Shown here in pieces: positions 8,278-16,847 of a stretch of 64,000 bases of DNA. This stretch comes from Thalassovita mediterranea (lineage in GTDB: Bacteria > Pseudomonadota > Alphaproteobacteria > Caulobacterales > Hyphomonadaceae). The translations under genes were made by a program, and so were the position numbers. The stretch is taken from positions 1,674,001-1,738,000 of the forward strand of contig CP080408.1 in the NCBI GenBank assembly GCA_019448215.1, in the 5' to 3' direction. The notes beneath the pieces were generated by a model. The model worked only from the letters and a program-made list of their open reading frames with translations. It had not been told where the DNA came from and did not search any database. The stretch's first letter is position 1. Each line of letters starts with the position of its first letter.

Positions 8278-9270
8278 ATGATCGACTTCATCTCTTCCCT
8301 GACGCAGCCAGCAATGCTGGCTTCGGTTCTGGCTGCCGTCGCCATGTTTGCGACGATCCTGTCTGTCGGCATGCCGCTGCTCAAGGGCGACAAGCTCGAA
8401 ACACGCCTCAAGCAGGTGACCACCCAGCGTGAACGCCTGCGCCGGGCAAACCGCGATGCGCTGGAGCGCCGCGGCCTCAAGAAAGACAATTCCGGCAGGA
8501 TCAGCGAGATCACCGGCAGGCTGAACCTGCAGAAGATGCTCGAGGACCCGAATGTCGAGCAGAAGCTCGTCCAGGCGGGCCTGCGCGGGCCGCGCCCACT
8601 TGCCATCTTCTATTTCTGCCGTTTCGTCCTGCCGATGGTCATGGCGCTCGTCGCCTTCCTCTATATCTTCTTCGTCAACGATATGGGCCTCAACCCGCAA
8701 ATGAAGATTGGCGCCGTCGTCTTCGGCGCGGCGGCAGGTTTTTACGCGCCGAACCTCTACGTCTCGAATATCGCCCAGAAGCGCCAGCAATCTATCATGC
8801 AGGCCTTCCCGGACGCGCTCGACATGCTGCTCATCTGCGTCGAGTCCGGCATGTCGATCGAGCTCGCCTTCGCAAAGGTCGGCGGCGAGATCGGCGCAGC
8901 CTCTCCGGACCTCGCTGAAGAATTCCAGCTGACGACTGCGGAACTTGCCTATCTCCAGGAACGCCGCACGGCCTACGAAAACCTCGCCAAGCGGACCGGC
9001 CATGAGGGCGTCAAATCTGTCTGTCTCGCGCTGATGCAGGCAGAACGCTACGGTACGCCGCTCGGCGACGCGCTGCGCACCATGGCCAAGGAAAACCGCG
9101 ACATGCGGATGTCCGAAGCCGAGAAGAAAGCCGCCGCCCTGCCAGCCAAGCTGACCGTGCCGATGATCCTGTTCTTCCTGCCGGTGCTCTTCCTCGTCGT
9201 GCTCGGCCCGGCCTACATCAAATACTCAGAGATGCAGGCACAGAACAATATCAACGCAGAGACGCGATAG
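8278..9270 (+). CDS. tadC: Inner-membrane platform protein TadC
   Basis: Second GspF-type platform protein of the Tad pilus; 330 residues. It has an N-terminal membrane segment (about 10-35), a charged linker, and two membrane segments (about 105-150). The T2SSF domain contains AFPDALDMLLICVESGMSIE and LMQAERYGTPLGDALRTMAK, and a final membrane segment ends near 315. GGGGAGGGG, 11 bp before the ATG, provides the ribosome site. This is the last gene of the operon in this strand. TadE/TadF/TadG minor pilins are not found nearby and must be elsewhere if present. Confidence 0.92.
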   Translation: MIDFISSLTQPAMLASVLAAVAMFATILSVGMPLLKGDKLETRLKQVTTQRERLRRANRDALERRGLKKDNSGRISEITGRLNLQKMLEDPNVEQKLVQAGLRGPRPLAIFYFCRFVLPMVMALVAFLYIFFVNDMGLNPQMKIGAVVFGAAAGFYAPNLYVSNIAQKRQQSIMQAFPDALDMLLICVESGMSIELAFAKVGGEIGAASPDLAEEFQLTTAELAYLQERRTAYENLAKRTGHEGVKSVCLALMQAERYGTPLGDALRTMAKENRDMRMSEAEKKAAALPAKLTVPMILFFLPVLFLVVLGPAYIKYSEMQAQNNINAETR

Positions 9271-9355
9271 CGGGCCCGCGCAGGGCGCACATCGCCCAGA
9301 CAGTCAGATCATTTTTTGAAGAGTGCCGGTGGCCCCGGCTTGGCTGGGTAAAAGT

Positions 9356-10267
9356 TTACCTGCTGCTCAGTGATCCGCGCAGCTGCGGCACGCCGCGGCG
9401 CTCTGGCTCCTGCTGTTCAGGCGCCTGCTGGATCTGCGGGGCAGGGGTCTCAGCCTCATCCATCACCAGCGCTTCATAATTGCGCGCTGGGGCAAGCAGG
9501 CCGCGCATCGTGGTCACATTCGCTTCCATCGTCCGCGCTGGTGCATGCGGGTCGGCCGCGCGCATCGCGTCAAACTCGCCCTGCAGCCCGAGGATCAGCG
9601 CGAGGTTCTGGCGCACGCGCCCGTCGGCGTCCGGCAGGTCATAGGCCTTGCGAAGCTGGGCCTCGGCGCCTTCAAGATCACCGGTGAGCGCCAGCGACAG
9701 GCCATAATTGGCCAGCGTCGACGCCCGCTCCGGATCCAGTTGCAGCGCACGCAGATAAGAGGTCTGCGCATCGCGGTGACGCTCCAGCCGGTCGAGCGCG
9801 AGGCCAAGCGCGGCATGCGCCGTCGCATCCTGCGGCGCGATCACGCTCGCCTGGAAAAAGGATTCTGCCGCTTCGCCCACGCGGCCCTCGCTCATCAGCG
9901 CGCGGCCCATGATCAGCTGGAGCTCGGCCGATTGCGGATGCGCCGGAATAGCGCCGGACAGGACATCGATCGCCCGTGCATGGCTGCCAATCTCGCGCAG
10001 CACGCGGGTAAACTGGATCGTCGTTTCAAGATTTGTCGGGTCCTTGCGGAATTCGCCAGCCCAGAAGTTCGCACGTGTCAGCGCATCGGCGCGCTGGACC
10101 TCTGCGATCTCTTCAGGTGTCGCGGGCGCAAGCTCCTGTTCATAAGCCGCCTGCAGCGCCGCTTCCGCGCTTGCCGTGCTGTCACTCGCCCCGGTCGATG
10201 CGCAAGCAGATGCCAGCAACAGGACACAAAGAGAAACTGGATAAAGAGCTGCGCGTTGGACAGACAT
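9356..10267 (-). CDS. TPR lipoprotein, TadD-like
   Basis: 303 residues from the ATG at 10267, chosen because GGAGG lies 7 bases upstream; an in-frame start 18 bases earlier lacks this. The N-terminus is a lipoprotein signal (VSLCVLLLASAC, Cys near residue 22). Residues about 60-225 hold four or more tetratricopeptide units, such as AELQLIMGRALMSEGRVGEA, ATAHAALGLALDRLERHRDA and ASTLANYGLSLALTGDLEGA. The last 60 residues are Gln/Pro/Glu-rich. TadD proteins are TPR lipoproteins of the Tad pathway, and the location directly after tadC supports that role. The gene is on the opposite strand and so outside the operon. Function by position is inference. Confidence 0.8.
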   Translation of the reverse strand: MSVQRAALYPVSLCVLLLASACASTGASDSTASAEAALQAAYEQELAPATPEEIAEVQRADALTRANFWAGEFRKDPTNLETTIQFTRVLREIGSHARAIDVLSGAIPAHPQSAELQLIMGRALMSEGRVGEAAESFFQASVIAPQDATAHAALGLALDRLERHRDAQTSYLRALQLDPERASTLANYGLSLALTGDLEGAEAQLRKAYDLPDADGRVRQNLALILGLQGEFDAMRAADPHAPARTMEANVTTMRGLLAPARNYEALVMDEAETPAPQIQQAPEQQEPERRGVPQLRGSLSSR

Positions 10268-10385
10268 CGGGCAACCTCCCGCCAAACTGATTCACGCTGC
10301 CACCTTGCGCGTCCAAGCCTCAAGGATCAGTTAACTGAGATGTTGATTGCCTTAACCAGTTAGACCTTCGGAGTATCGATCACCC

Positions 10386-11747
10386 ATGCACAAAGCGTTC
10401 ACTGCCAGCGCCGACAGCCCCGCCCGCTTGCACCTCTTCCGGTCCGGCGAATGGAGTGAAGCTTCCGCCAGTCTCTCTGATGCCATCAAGGCACAGGCAA
10501 GAGCCCAGGGCTTCAAGGGTGGCAGCGGCGACATGGTCATTGCCGCCGGCCCCGAAGGTGAGATTGCCGATGTCCTTTTCGGCCTCGGCGAGACATCCGA
10601 TGCGCTGGCCGTTGCGGCTCTCTCCGCCAAGTTGCCTGCAGGCGACTACAAGATTGAACGCGATGGCGACATGAAAATGGCGAACATCGCGGCGGGCTGG
10701 GCCGATGGCGCCTACCGCTTCGACCGCTACCTGAAGGACAAGGCCAACCCCCCGCGCCTCGTTATCGGTGATGGCGGCGACGCCGAAGCACTCGACCGCG
10801 AAGCTGACGCGATCGCGCTCCTCCGGGACCTCATCAACACTCCGGCCCAGGATATGGGACCGGCTGGTATCGAAGCTGCGATCCGCGTGCTTGCCGAACA
10901 GTTCAGCGCCGACCTTTCAGTCATCACCGGCGATGACCTGCTCAAGGAAAACTACCCGATGGTGCACGCGGTTGGCCGCGCCGCGCCTGAAGCCCCGCGC
11001 TTCATGGAGCTGTCCTGGGGCAATCCGGACCACCCAGAGCTTGCGCTCGTTGGCAAGGGCGTCGCCTTCGACACAGGCGGTCTGAACCTCAAGGGCGGCG
11101 CCGGCATGAAGCTGATGAAAAAGGATATGGGCGGCTCTGCCCATGTTATCGCGCTTGCCAAGCTCGTGATGAGCTCGAACCTGCCGGTCCGCCTGAAGCT
11201 TTACGTCCCCGCGGTGGAAAACGCGATCGGCCGCGACGCCTTCCGCCCGAGCGACATCCTGCAGACCCGCAAGGGCCTGACCGTAGAGATCGATAACACA
11301 GACGCTGAAGGCCGCCTCATCCTCGGCGACGCGCTCACGCGTGCCTGTGAAAGCGATCCGGACCTTCTCGTCGATTTCGCCACGCTAACCGGCGCCGCCC
11401 GCGTCGCTCTCGGGCCAGAGCTTGCGCCTTTCTATACCGATGACGGCGACCTTGCTGACGCCATCAATGCGGGCAGCGCGGTTTCCGGTGACCCTGTCTG
11501 GCGCATGCCGCTCTGGGACCCGTACAAATCCATGCTGAAAAGCTCTGTCGCCGACATTCAGAATTCGGGCGGCAGCTTTGCAGGCTCAATCACGGCGGCG
11601 ATCTTCCTCAAGCAGTTCGTCGATGCGCGCCGCTGGGTGCACCTTGATGTCTGGGGCTGGCGCGTCTCCAAATATGGCCGCCCTGAAGGCGGCGCCGCGT
11701 GCGGTCTGCGCGCCATCTGGGCCATGTTGCGCACACGCTATGCCTGA
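10386..11747 (+). CDS. Leucyl aminopeptidase family protein (M17)
   Basis: Cytoplasmic metallo-aminopeptidase, 453 residues. The C-terminal catalytic domain carries the M17 signature NTDAEGRLILGDAL (the family pattern NTDAEGRL) and the metal-binding run LVGKGVAFDTGGLNLKG with GGAGMKLMKKDMGGSAHVI. These supply the lysines and aspartates for two divalent metals. The N-terminal 160 residues are the variable substrate-gating domain (from FTASADSPARLHLFRSGEW). It resembles the Caulobacter/Sphingomonas M17 branch rather than E. coli PepA in length and N-terminus. No strong ribosome site precedes the ATG. It stands alone between two single-gene units. Confidence 0.9.
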   Translation: MHKAFTASADSPARLHLFRSGEWSEASASLSDAIKAQARAQGFKGGSGDMVIAAGPEGEIADVLFGLGETSDALAVAALSAKLPAGDYKIERDGDMKMANIAAGWADGAYRFDRYLKDKANPPRLVIGDGGDAEALDREADAIALLRDLINTPAQDMGPAGIEAAIRVLAEQFSADLSVITGDDLLKENYPMVHAVGRAAPEAPRFMELSWGNPDHPELALVGKGVAFDTGGLNLKGGAGMKLMKKDMGGSAHVIALAKLVMSSNLPVRLKLYVPAVENAIGRDAFRPSDILQTRKGLTVEIDNTDAEGRLILGDALTRACESDPDLLVDFATLTGAARVALGPELAPFYTDDGDLADAINAGSAVSGDPVWRMPLWDPYKSMLKSSVADIQNSGGSFAGSITAAIFLKQFVDARRWVHLDVWGWRVSKYGRPEGGAACGLRAIWAMLRTRYA

Positions 11748-11843
11748 TCTGGCGGGGCGGGAGGGTGAATTCGCCCTCCTGCCTTGCGTCCGGGCAAATT
11801 TCCTGCTTCTTAGCGAAAATCGATAAGATCAGGAGTTTTCTTC

Positions 11844-13823
11844 ATGCGCGTCAAGCTGTCAGCGACTGCCACCGCCCTTGCCCTCATCCTTGCTGCCTGT
11901 GGTGAGACCTCAGCGCCCCAGCAGGGCACCAGTCCGGAGGCGGGCGCCGAAACGACGGAAACTGCCGCCGCTGACGAAGCTGAAATTCAGGCGGAAACCG
12001 CCCGCCTGAATGCCTGGTTCGACGAGAAGTACGAAGAACAGGTCATGATGAGCCCGATCCAGCTCACCTTCCTTGGCCGCAAAGAACGCAATGACGAAAT
12101 CGACGACATGTCCTATGAGGCCGCGCAGGAACAGCTCCAGTGGCGCCTCGACACGCTCGCCGAGATGGAAGCCAATTTCGACTATGACAAGCTGACACCA
12201 GAGGCCAAGAACTCCTGGGACATCTGGAAGTACCAGACCGAGCAGGCCGAAGAAGGCATGGAGTACTTCTATAACGGCTTCACCTTCGACCAGATGAATG
12301 GCGCGCAGAGCTTCCTGCCAACCGTCCTCATCCAGTTCCACCGCGTCGACAATGAAGCCGACATGGAAGCCTACATCTCGCGGATCAGCGAAGGCGCCCG
12401 CGCCGGCAACCAGCTTCTCGAAATCGCCAAGGAAAGCGCAAGCCGCGGCGTCGAAACCCCGGACTTCGCGCTCGAAGGCGTGATCGACCAGTCCCGCAAG
12501 GTCATTACCGGCGCGCCATTCACCGATGGCGAGCCATCTGACCTGTGGGCCGACGTCCAGATGGAAATTTCGAACCTGCAGGAAGCCGGCGAGATCGACG
12601 AAGCGCGCGCTGAAGAGCTGATGGCCGCGGCTGAAACCGCGCTGACCGAAGACTTCCAGCCTGCCTATGAAAACCTCATCGCATGGGCCGAGGCGGAGCT
12701 TGAAGACGCCCCGGAAAATCCGACCGGCCTCACCTCACAGCCGGGCGGCGCGGAGTATTACAACTACCGCCTCAAGGTCTCGACCACGACCGACCTGACC
12801 GCAGACGAAATCCACGAAATCGGCCTTCAAGAGGTTGAGCGCCTGCAGGGCGAAATGGAAGCGGTCAAGGAAGAGTTCGGCTTCGACGGCACGCTGCAGG
12901 AGTTCTTCGTCTACCTGCGTGAGAACACCGACGACCGTGAGCTCTATTACGAGAACAATGACGCAGGCGCTGACCAGTACATCGCCGATGCGACTGCTGC
13001 CATCGACAATATCGAAGGCCAGCTGCCGGACTATTTCGGTATCCTTCCGAAAGCCGATCTCATCGTGAAGCGCGTGGAGCCATTCCGTGAGCAGGACGGC
13101 GCCGCCCAGCACTACTATCCGGGTACGCCAGACGGCTCGCGCCCCGGCACCTATTACGCTCACCTTTCCGACATGACTTCCATGCCGAAGCGTGAGCTTG
13201 AAGTGATCGCCTATCATGAGGGGCTTCCGGGCCACCACATGCAAATCTCCATCGCGCAGGAACTGCAGGACATCCCGCAATTCCGCACGCAGGCTGGCTT
13301 CACCGCCTATTCCGAAGGCTGGGGCCTCTATTCAGAGCGCCTCGCCAGCGAGATGCCCGGCACCTTCCAGACGCCTCAGTCTGAGTTTGGCCGGCTCGGC
13401 TCTGAAATCTGGCGCGCCATCCGCCTCGTCGTCGACACGGGCCTCCACTCAAAGGGCTGGACCGAGCAGGAAGCCTGGGAATACTTCACCGAGAACGCTG
13501 CCGTCACCGACCAGCAGGCCCGTTCTGAAATCCAGCGTTACATCGTGATGCCGGGCCAGGCGACCGCCTACAAGATCGGCATGATCAAGATCCTCGAACT
13601 GCGCGAAATGGCCCGTGAGGAGCTTGGCGATGACTTCGACATTCGCGGTTTCCACGACACCATCCTCGGCGGCGGCGCCCTCCCGCTCGAACTGCTCGAG
13701 CGCCGCGTCAACACCTGGATCGAAGACGTAAAGGCCGGCGAAACCGCGACCCCGGAAGCGACAGAGGTCGAATCCGAAACGGAAACCGAGACCGAAACCG
13801 AAACGATGGACGTAGAGGAGTAG
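11844..13823 (+). CDS. DUF885 family metalloprotease-like lipoprotein
   Basis: 659 residues, with CAGGAG 8 bases before the ATG. The signal peptide ends in a lipobox (LILAAC, Cys near residue 19), so the protein is probably a membrane-anchored periplasmic enzyme. The DUF885 domain fills the rest of the chain. The conserved segment VIAYHEGLPGHHMQI is a likely zinc site (HEGxxGHH), and GFTAYSEGWGLYSERLASEM is the second conserved block, with a Glu that may be the third ligand. The last 20 residues are a Glu/Thr repeat encoded by a GAAACC-like hexanucleotide tandem. DUF885 proteins are thought to be peptidases; the substrate is unknown. Confidence 0.88.
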   Translation: MRVKLSATATALALILAACGETSAPQQGTSPEAGAETTETAAADEAEIQAETARLNAWFDEKYEEQVMMSPIQLTFLGRKERNDEIDDMSYEAAQEQLQWRLDTLAEMEANFDYDKLTPEAKNSWDIWKYQTEQAEEGMEYFYNGFTFDQMNGAQSFLPTVLIQFHRVDNEADMEAYISRISEGARAGNQLLEIAKESASRGVETPDFALEGVIDQSRKVITGAPFTDGEPSDLWADVQMEISNLQEAGEIDEARAEELMAAAETALTEDFQPAYENLIAWAEAELEDAPENPTGLTSQPGGAEYYNYRLKVSTTTDLTADEIHEIGLQEVERLQGEMEAVKEEFGFDGTLQEFFVYLRENTDDRELYYENNDAGADQYIADATAAIDNIEGQLPDYFGILPKADLIVKRVEPFREQDGAAQHYYPGTPDGSRPGTYYAHLSDMTSMPKRELEVIAYHEGLPGHHMQISIAQELQDIPQFRTQAGFTAYSEGWGLYSERLASEMPGTFQTPQSEFGRLGSEIWRAIRLVVDTGLHSKGWTEQEAWEYFTENAAVTDQQARSEIQRYIVMPGQATAYKIGMIKILELREMAREELGDDFDIRGFHDTILGGGALPLELLERRVNTWIEDVKAGETATPEATEVESETETETETETMDVEE

Positions 13824-13841
13824 GCCTTCAGGTTACTCCCG

Positions 13842-13866
13842 CATGGTGAGCGAAGTCGAACCATGC
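13842..13866. repeat. Short palindromic intergenic element
   Basis: CATGGTgagcgaagtcgaACCATG is an imperfect palindrome sharing the core GAGCGAAGTCGAA with the longer elements at 22441 and 55543. It lies in the gap between the DUF885 gene and the terminator. Confidence 0.5.
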
Positions 13867-13881
13867 CATCGAAATGAGCGA

Positions 13882-13907
13882 AGCCCCGCAGTAACACCTG
13901 CGGGGCT
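13882..13907. terminator. Bidirectional terminator
   Basis: AGCCCCGCAG (13882-13891), loop TAACAC, CTGCGGGGCT (13898-13907), then TTTT on the plus strand. It separates the convergent DUF885 and LysR genes. Confidence 0.85.
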
Positions 13908-13912
13908 TTTTA

Positions 13913-14827
13913 CTAGACCGCCTCCGGCTCCTGCAGCTCCTTGGCTTTCATCGCTTCGGCGATGTGATCTGCCAGAAGCCGCGCCTTGCCTTTCAGCTTG
14001 CCGCCTGACCAGACGACGTTCAGCGGCAGGGCTTCGGCCTCCCAGTCAGGCAACAGGCGCGCCAGCTGCCCCTCTCGCACTTTCTCACAGACCAGCCAGT
14101 CCGGCGCGAGAATATAGCCGAGCGCATCCTGCGCGCACTGGATCAGCATGTCACCGGACGACGCGCGAAACCGGCCTGCGGCGCGCAGACTGTCGGTCTC
14201 GCCACTTTCCTTATGCGACAGCTCCCACATCGCGGCGCCCGCCTGCTGGCGAAGCGACAGCGCGTCATTGGGCTCCAGTTCGCTCGGCCGCGTCACGGAC
14301 TTCTGCTGCGCGATATAGATGGGCGAGGCCCAGAGCTTGCGGGGGCTGAGCGCGATACGCTTCGCCATCAGGCTGGAATCGGCAAGTTGTCCCAGCCGGA
14401 AGGCGAGGTCGACGCCCTCCTGGACGAGGTCGGTATAGGAATCGTCTGAAATCACATCCAGCGACAGGTCCGGATAGCGCCGCATGAAGCTCGCCAGCGC
14501 CGGGGCGATCACGACCCGCGATAGCGAATGCGGCACGCTGATACGCAGCTGGCCGACAGGCTCATTGTCGAGGCCGCGCACCTCGGCCTCTGCCGCCTCG
14601 AAAGACTCAAGGATGGATTTTGCCCGCGCATAGAAAGTCTGACCTGCCTCGGTGAGGCTCAGCGCGCGCGTGGTGCGCAGGAACAGGTCCGCGCCAAGCT
14701 GGGCCTCAAGGTCCTGGATGCGCCGCGACACCGTCGGCTGGCCAATCTCGAGATCAGCGGCCGCTTTGGAGAAACTTCCCGTGTCGGCGACACGTATGAA
14801 GAGCCGCATTGCGTCCAGCCTGTCCAT
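13913..14827 (-). CDS. LysR family transcriptional regulator
   Basis: 304 residues. The start at 14827 gives the usual LysR N-terminus, MDRLDAMRLFIRVADTGSFS. The winged helix-turn-helix lies in residues 1-65 (SFSKAAADLEIGQPTVSRRI is the recognition region). A periplasmic-binding-like effector domain follows (about 90-295, with VGQLRISVPHSLSRVVIAPA). It resembles the large CrgA-like LysR group that acts on a divergent neighbour. It is divergent from the DoxX-YHS pair, and an inverted repeat lies in the 191-bp space. The effector is unknown. Confidence 0.9.
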   Translation of the reverse strand: MDRLDAMRLFIRVADTGSFSKAAADLEIGQPTVSRRIQDLEAQLGADLFLRTTRALSLTEAGQTFYARAKSILESFEAAEAEVRGLDNEPVGQLRISVPHSLSRVVIAPALASFMRRYPDLSLDVISDDSYTDLVQEGVDLAFRLGQLADSSLMAKRIALSPRKLWASPIYIAQQKSVTRPSELEPNDALSLRQQAGAAMWELSHKESGETDSLRAAGRFRASSGDMLIQCAQDALGYILAPDWLVCEKVREGQLARLLPDWEAEALPLNVVWSGGKLKGKARLLADHIAEAMKAKELQEPEAV

Positions 14828-14925
14828 CGCCGCTCGTCTCCATCTTGCCCGCGCGCCCCTCCATATAGGCAATAGGCTTCCGCTGCGCGAGGGGGCAGCG
14901 CAAATCACGCCGAGGCTCACCCTTT

Positions 14926-14942
14926 CGTGACGCCCCGTCACG
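14926..14942. promoter_or_regulatory. Candidate LysR operator
   Basis: CGTGAC-GCCCC-GTCACG is a perfect 6-5-6 inverted repeat in the space between the LysR gene and the doxX-like gene, 99 bp from the LysR start and 77 bp from the doxX-like start. The position and symmetry suit a LysR binding site; binding is inferred. Confidence 0.45.
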
Positions 14943-15018
14943 CAGGCGTCATTCGCAGTTGAGAGACTTCGTCTATACCTCTTCGCCACCACAGGCCGCA
15001 TGCCAAAGGGGGCGCACA

Positions 15019-15534
15019 ATGCTGGACCGTATCAAATCACTCGCACCGCATATTATCGCGGTCATCGCATCGCTCGTCTTTCTCGACAGTTTGCGCTTCA
15101 AATTCACCAATGCACCGGAGACGCAGGTCATCTTCGGCAAGCTCGATGCCTGGGCAGAGAGTTTCGGGGCGGGGGGCCTCTTCGCGCAGACCGGCCTTTT
15201 CAGCCAGTATGTCATCGGCACGGCAGAGCTCGCGGCCGCCGCGTGTCTCCTCCTTGGCATCCTCCCCGCCCTCCGACGCCTGCAGGGCCTCGGCGCACTG
15301 ATCGCCTTCGCGGTGATGAGCGGCGCGGTGAACTTCCACCTCTGGACCCCGCTTGGCATCGACCCGAACAATGATGGCGGTGGGCTCTTCTTCATGGCCT
15401 GCGTCGTGCTCGCGACCTCGCTTCTCCTCATTTTCATTCGCCGCCGGGAAATCGCCGCCATTGCGGGCGGTGTCGCCGCTGCCCTGACCGGCCCTGCGCC
15501 CTCCCTCACTACCTCGAAAGGTTCAACCCAATGA
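15019..15534 (+). CDS. DoxX family inner-membrane protein
   Basis: 171 residues from the ATG at 15019, which has AAAGGGGG 6 bases upstream. An earlier in-frame ATG at 14959 is less likely. Four hydrophobic segments are visible (about 10-27, 62-83, 88-110, 118-140), with the DoxX-type start HIIAVIASLVFLDSLRFKFT and an internal YVIGTAELAAAACLLLGILP. The family is linked with oxidative stress and quinone/sulfur handling, but this member's role is not established. Its stop overlaps the next start by 4 bases (ATGA), so the two are co-translated. Confidence 0.83.
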   Translation: MLDRIKSLAPHIIAVIASLVFLDSLRFKFTNAPETQVIFGKLDAWAESFGAGGLFAQTGLFSQYVIGTAELAAAACLLLGILPALRRLQGLGALIAFAVMSGAVNFHLWTPLGIDPNNDGGGLFFMACVVLATSLLLIFIRRREIAAIAGGVAAALTGPAPSLTTSKGSTQ

Positions 15535-15986
15535 TCAGACACGCTGCCGCCGCGCTCATGCTCGCTTCTGCTGGCCTCGCCTTCGCCGCGCCCGCCCATG
15601 CCGACAAGGCGCCAGTCTATACAGGCACCTTCTCCAACACCGCCGTCGAAGGCCACGACCCGGTCGCCTATTTTACCGAAGGCCGGCCCGTCAAAGGCAG
15701 CCGTGATTTTTCGACTGAGTACCAGGGCGCAGAGTTCCGCTTCGCGAGCCAGGAAAACCTCGACACTTTCCTCGCCGATCCGGAAAAATATGCACCACAA
15801 TTCGGCGGTTACTGCGCCTGGGCCGTGTCCGAAGGCTACACCGCGAAAGGCGACGCAGACCACTGGGCGATCGTCGATGGAAAGCTCTATCTCAACTACA
15901 ACAAAAATGTTCAGAATCTCTGGGAACAAGACCGCGCGATGCACATTGATAGAGCGAATGTAAACTGGCCGGAGGTTCTGAAGTAA
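15531..15986 (+). CDS. YHS domain-containing exported protein
   Basis: 151 residues. A signal peptide (1-24, ending APAHA) is followed by a YHS-type domain. The run AVEGHDPVAYFTEGRPVKGS and the run FGGYCAWAVSEGYTAKGDAD carry the family's conserved positions, including a single Cys. The C-terminus (NWPEVLK) is the family ending. Such proteins are annotated as YHS domain proteins, sometimes tied to metal or cofactor handling. It overlaps the DoxX gene by 4 bases and is probably under the divergent LysR regulator, so the pair likely works in one redox or metal-stress response. That is inference. Confidence 0.87.
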   Translation: MIRHAAAALMLASAGLAFAAPAHADKAPVYTGTFSNTAVEGHDPVAYFTEGRPVKGSRDFSTEYQGAEFRFASQENLDTFLADPEKYAPQFGGYCAWAVSEGYTAKGDADHWAIVDGKLYLNYNKNVQNLWEQDRAMHIDRANVNWPEVLK

Positions 15987-16034
15987 CAAGGCAAAATCCC
16001 TCCTCCCCTCACCCCGCCTTGTCACTTCCGGCTC

Positions 16035-16069
16035 GAAGACCCCGCACCTCCCCTCAGTGCGGGGTCTTC
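16035..16069 (+). terminator. Hairpin terminator after the DoxX-YHS pair
   Basis: GAAGACCCCGCAC (16035-16047) pairs with GTGCGGGGTCTTC (16057-16069) over a 9-base loop. The following tract (CTCGTTCT) is only moderately T-rich. Confidence 0.65.
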
Positions 16070-16082
16070 CTCGTTCTGCCTC

Positions 16083-16097
16083 TTAATTCCATCTTAA
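16083..16097 (+). promoter_or_regulatory. Perfect CtrA-type box
   Basis: TTAATTCCATCTTAA is an exact match to TTAA-N7-TTAA. It lies 125 bp before the start of the beta-barrel gene at 16222, in a gap with no other gene. CtrA is the cell-cycle master regulator in Caulobacter and its relatives. The match is seen; regulation is inferred. Confidence 0.55.
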
Positions 16098-16221
16098 GGT
16101 GAGCTGATTTACGGGTCCGCCGCGGTCGGCTGGTACTCGCTGGCTGGCTGTAATTTTTGTAGAGAACCGGCCACTGGCCGAGCGCTGTCCGAGTGGACGG
16201 CGTAGGTAGAGGAATATCAGA

Positions 16222-16764
16222 ATGTCCAAGAAAATCATCGCCGCAGCTGCCCTCGCAGCTGCAGCTCTTCCAGCATCCGCTCAAGGTTTCTACGCCGATG
16301 CCGGCTACACCTTCGTCAATATAGACTACGACGTCGCGGGTCAGTCCGGTGAGATCGACCTCGGCGCTGTCGGCGGGCACGTGGGCTATGACTTCAACGA
16401 GTGGTTTGCGCTTGAGGGCGAAGCCGCTGTTGGCGTCAGCGACGAGGAAGCTAGCATTGCAGGCGTTAATGCGAAGCTTGAGCTCAATTACATCGTTGGC
16501 GCATTTGCGCGCGCCAACCTGCCCATCAACGAACAATTCCGCCTTTATGGCCGCGTTGGTGCCGTGAATGCCGAAGTCGAAGGGTCTGCAACGGGCGGCG
16601 GCTTCAATTTCGCCGAGAGCAGCAGCGATAGCGGCGTCGGCTATGGCGCAGGCGCAGAGCTGATGGTCAGCTCGCAGTTCGGCGTCCGCGGCGATTATAC
16701 CCGCTACGATATCGAGGATATCGAAGCCGACGCGTTTACCGTCGCAGCAGTCTTCAAGTTCTAG
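16222..16764 (+). CDS. Small outer-membrane beta-barrel protein
   Basis: 180 residues. The signal peptide ends LPASAQ near residue 22. The mature part has alternating hydrophobic strands and an aromatic C-terminus (AFTVAAVFKF) expected of an outer-membrane beta-barrel of about eight strands. Strands such as FYADAGYTFVNIDYDVA and FRLYGRVGAVNAEVE are typical of the OmpA/OprF-like barrel group. It is related in plan to the larger barrel at 44822 (both end in a KF dipeptide and share a Tyr/Gly-rich first strand). Function is not known. It is possibly under CtrA control through the box at 16083. Confidence 0.83.
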   Translation: MSKKIIAAAALAAAALPASAQGFYADAGYTFVNIDYDVAGQSGEIDLGAVGGHVGYDFNEWFALEGEAAVGVSDEEASIAGVNAKLELNYIVGAFARANLPINEQFRLYGRVGAVNAEVEGSATGGGFNFAESSSDSGVGYGAGAELMVSSQFGVRGDYTRYDIEDIEADAFTVAAVFKF

Positions 16765-16792
16765 GCTGAGCAGAGCTTAGACCTGAACACAG

Positions 16793-16826
16793 AAAGGCCC
16801 GGCTGGGATCGTTCAGCCGGGCCTTT
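16793..16826 (+). terminator. Rho-independent terminator
   Basis: AAAGGCCCGGCTG (16793-16805) and CAGCCGGGCCTTT (16814-16826) form a 13-bp stem followed by TTTT, 29 bp after the barrel gene stop. Confidence 0.88.
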
Positions 16827-16847
16827 TTTCTCGCTTCGACGCCTTCA

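Noticed and set aside
9545-10363. 272-codon open frame on the plus strand
   Set aside because: Antisense to the TPR lipoprotein; no family similarity or ribosome site.
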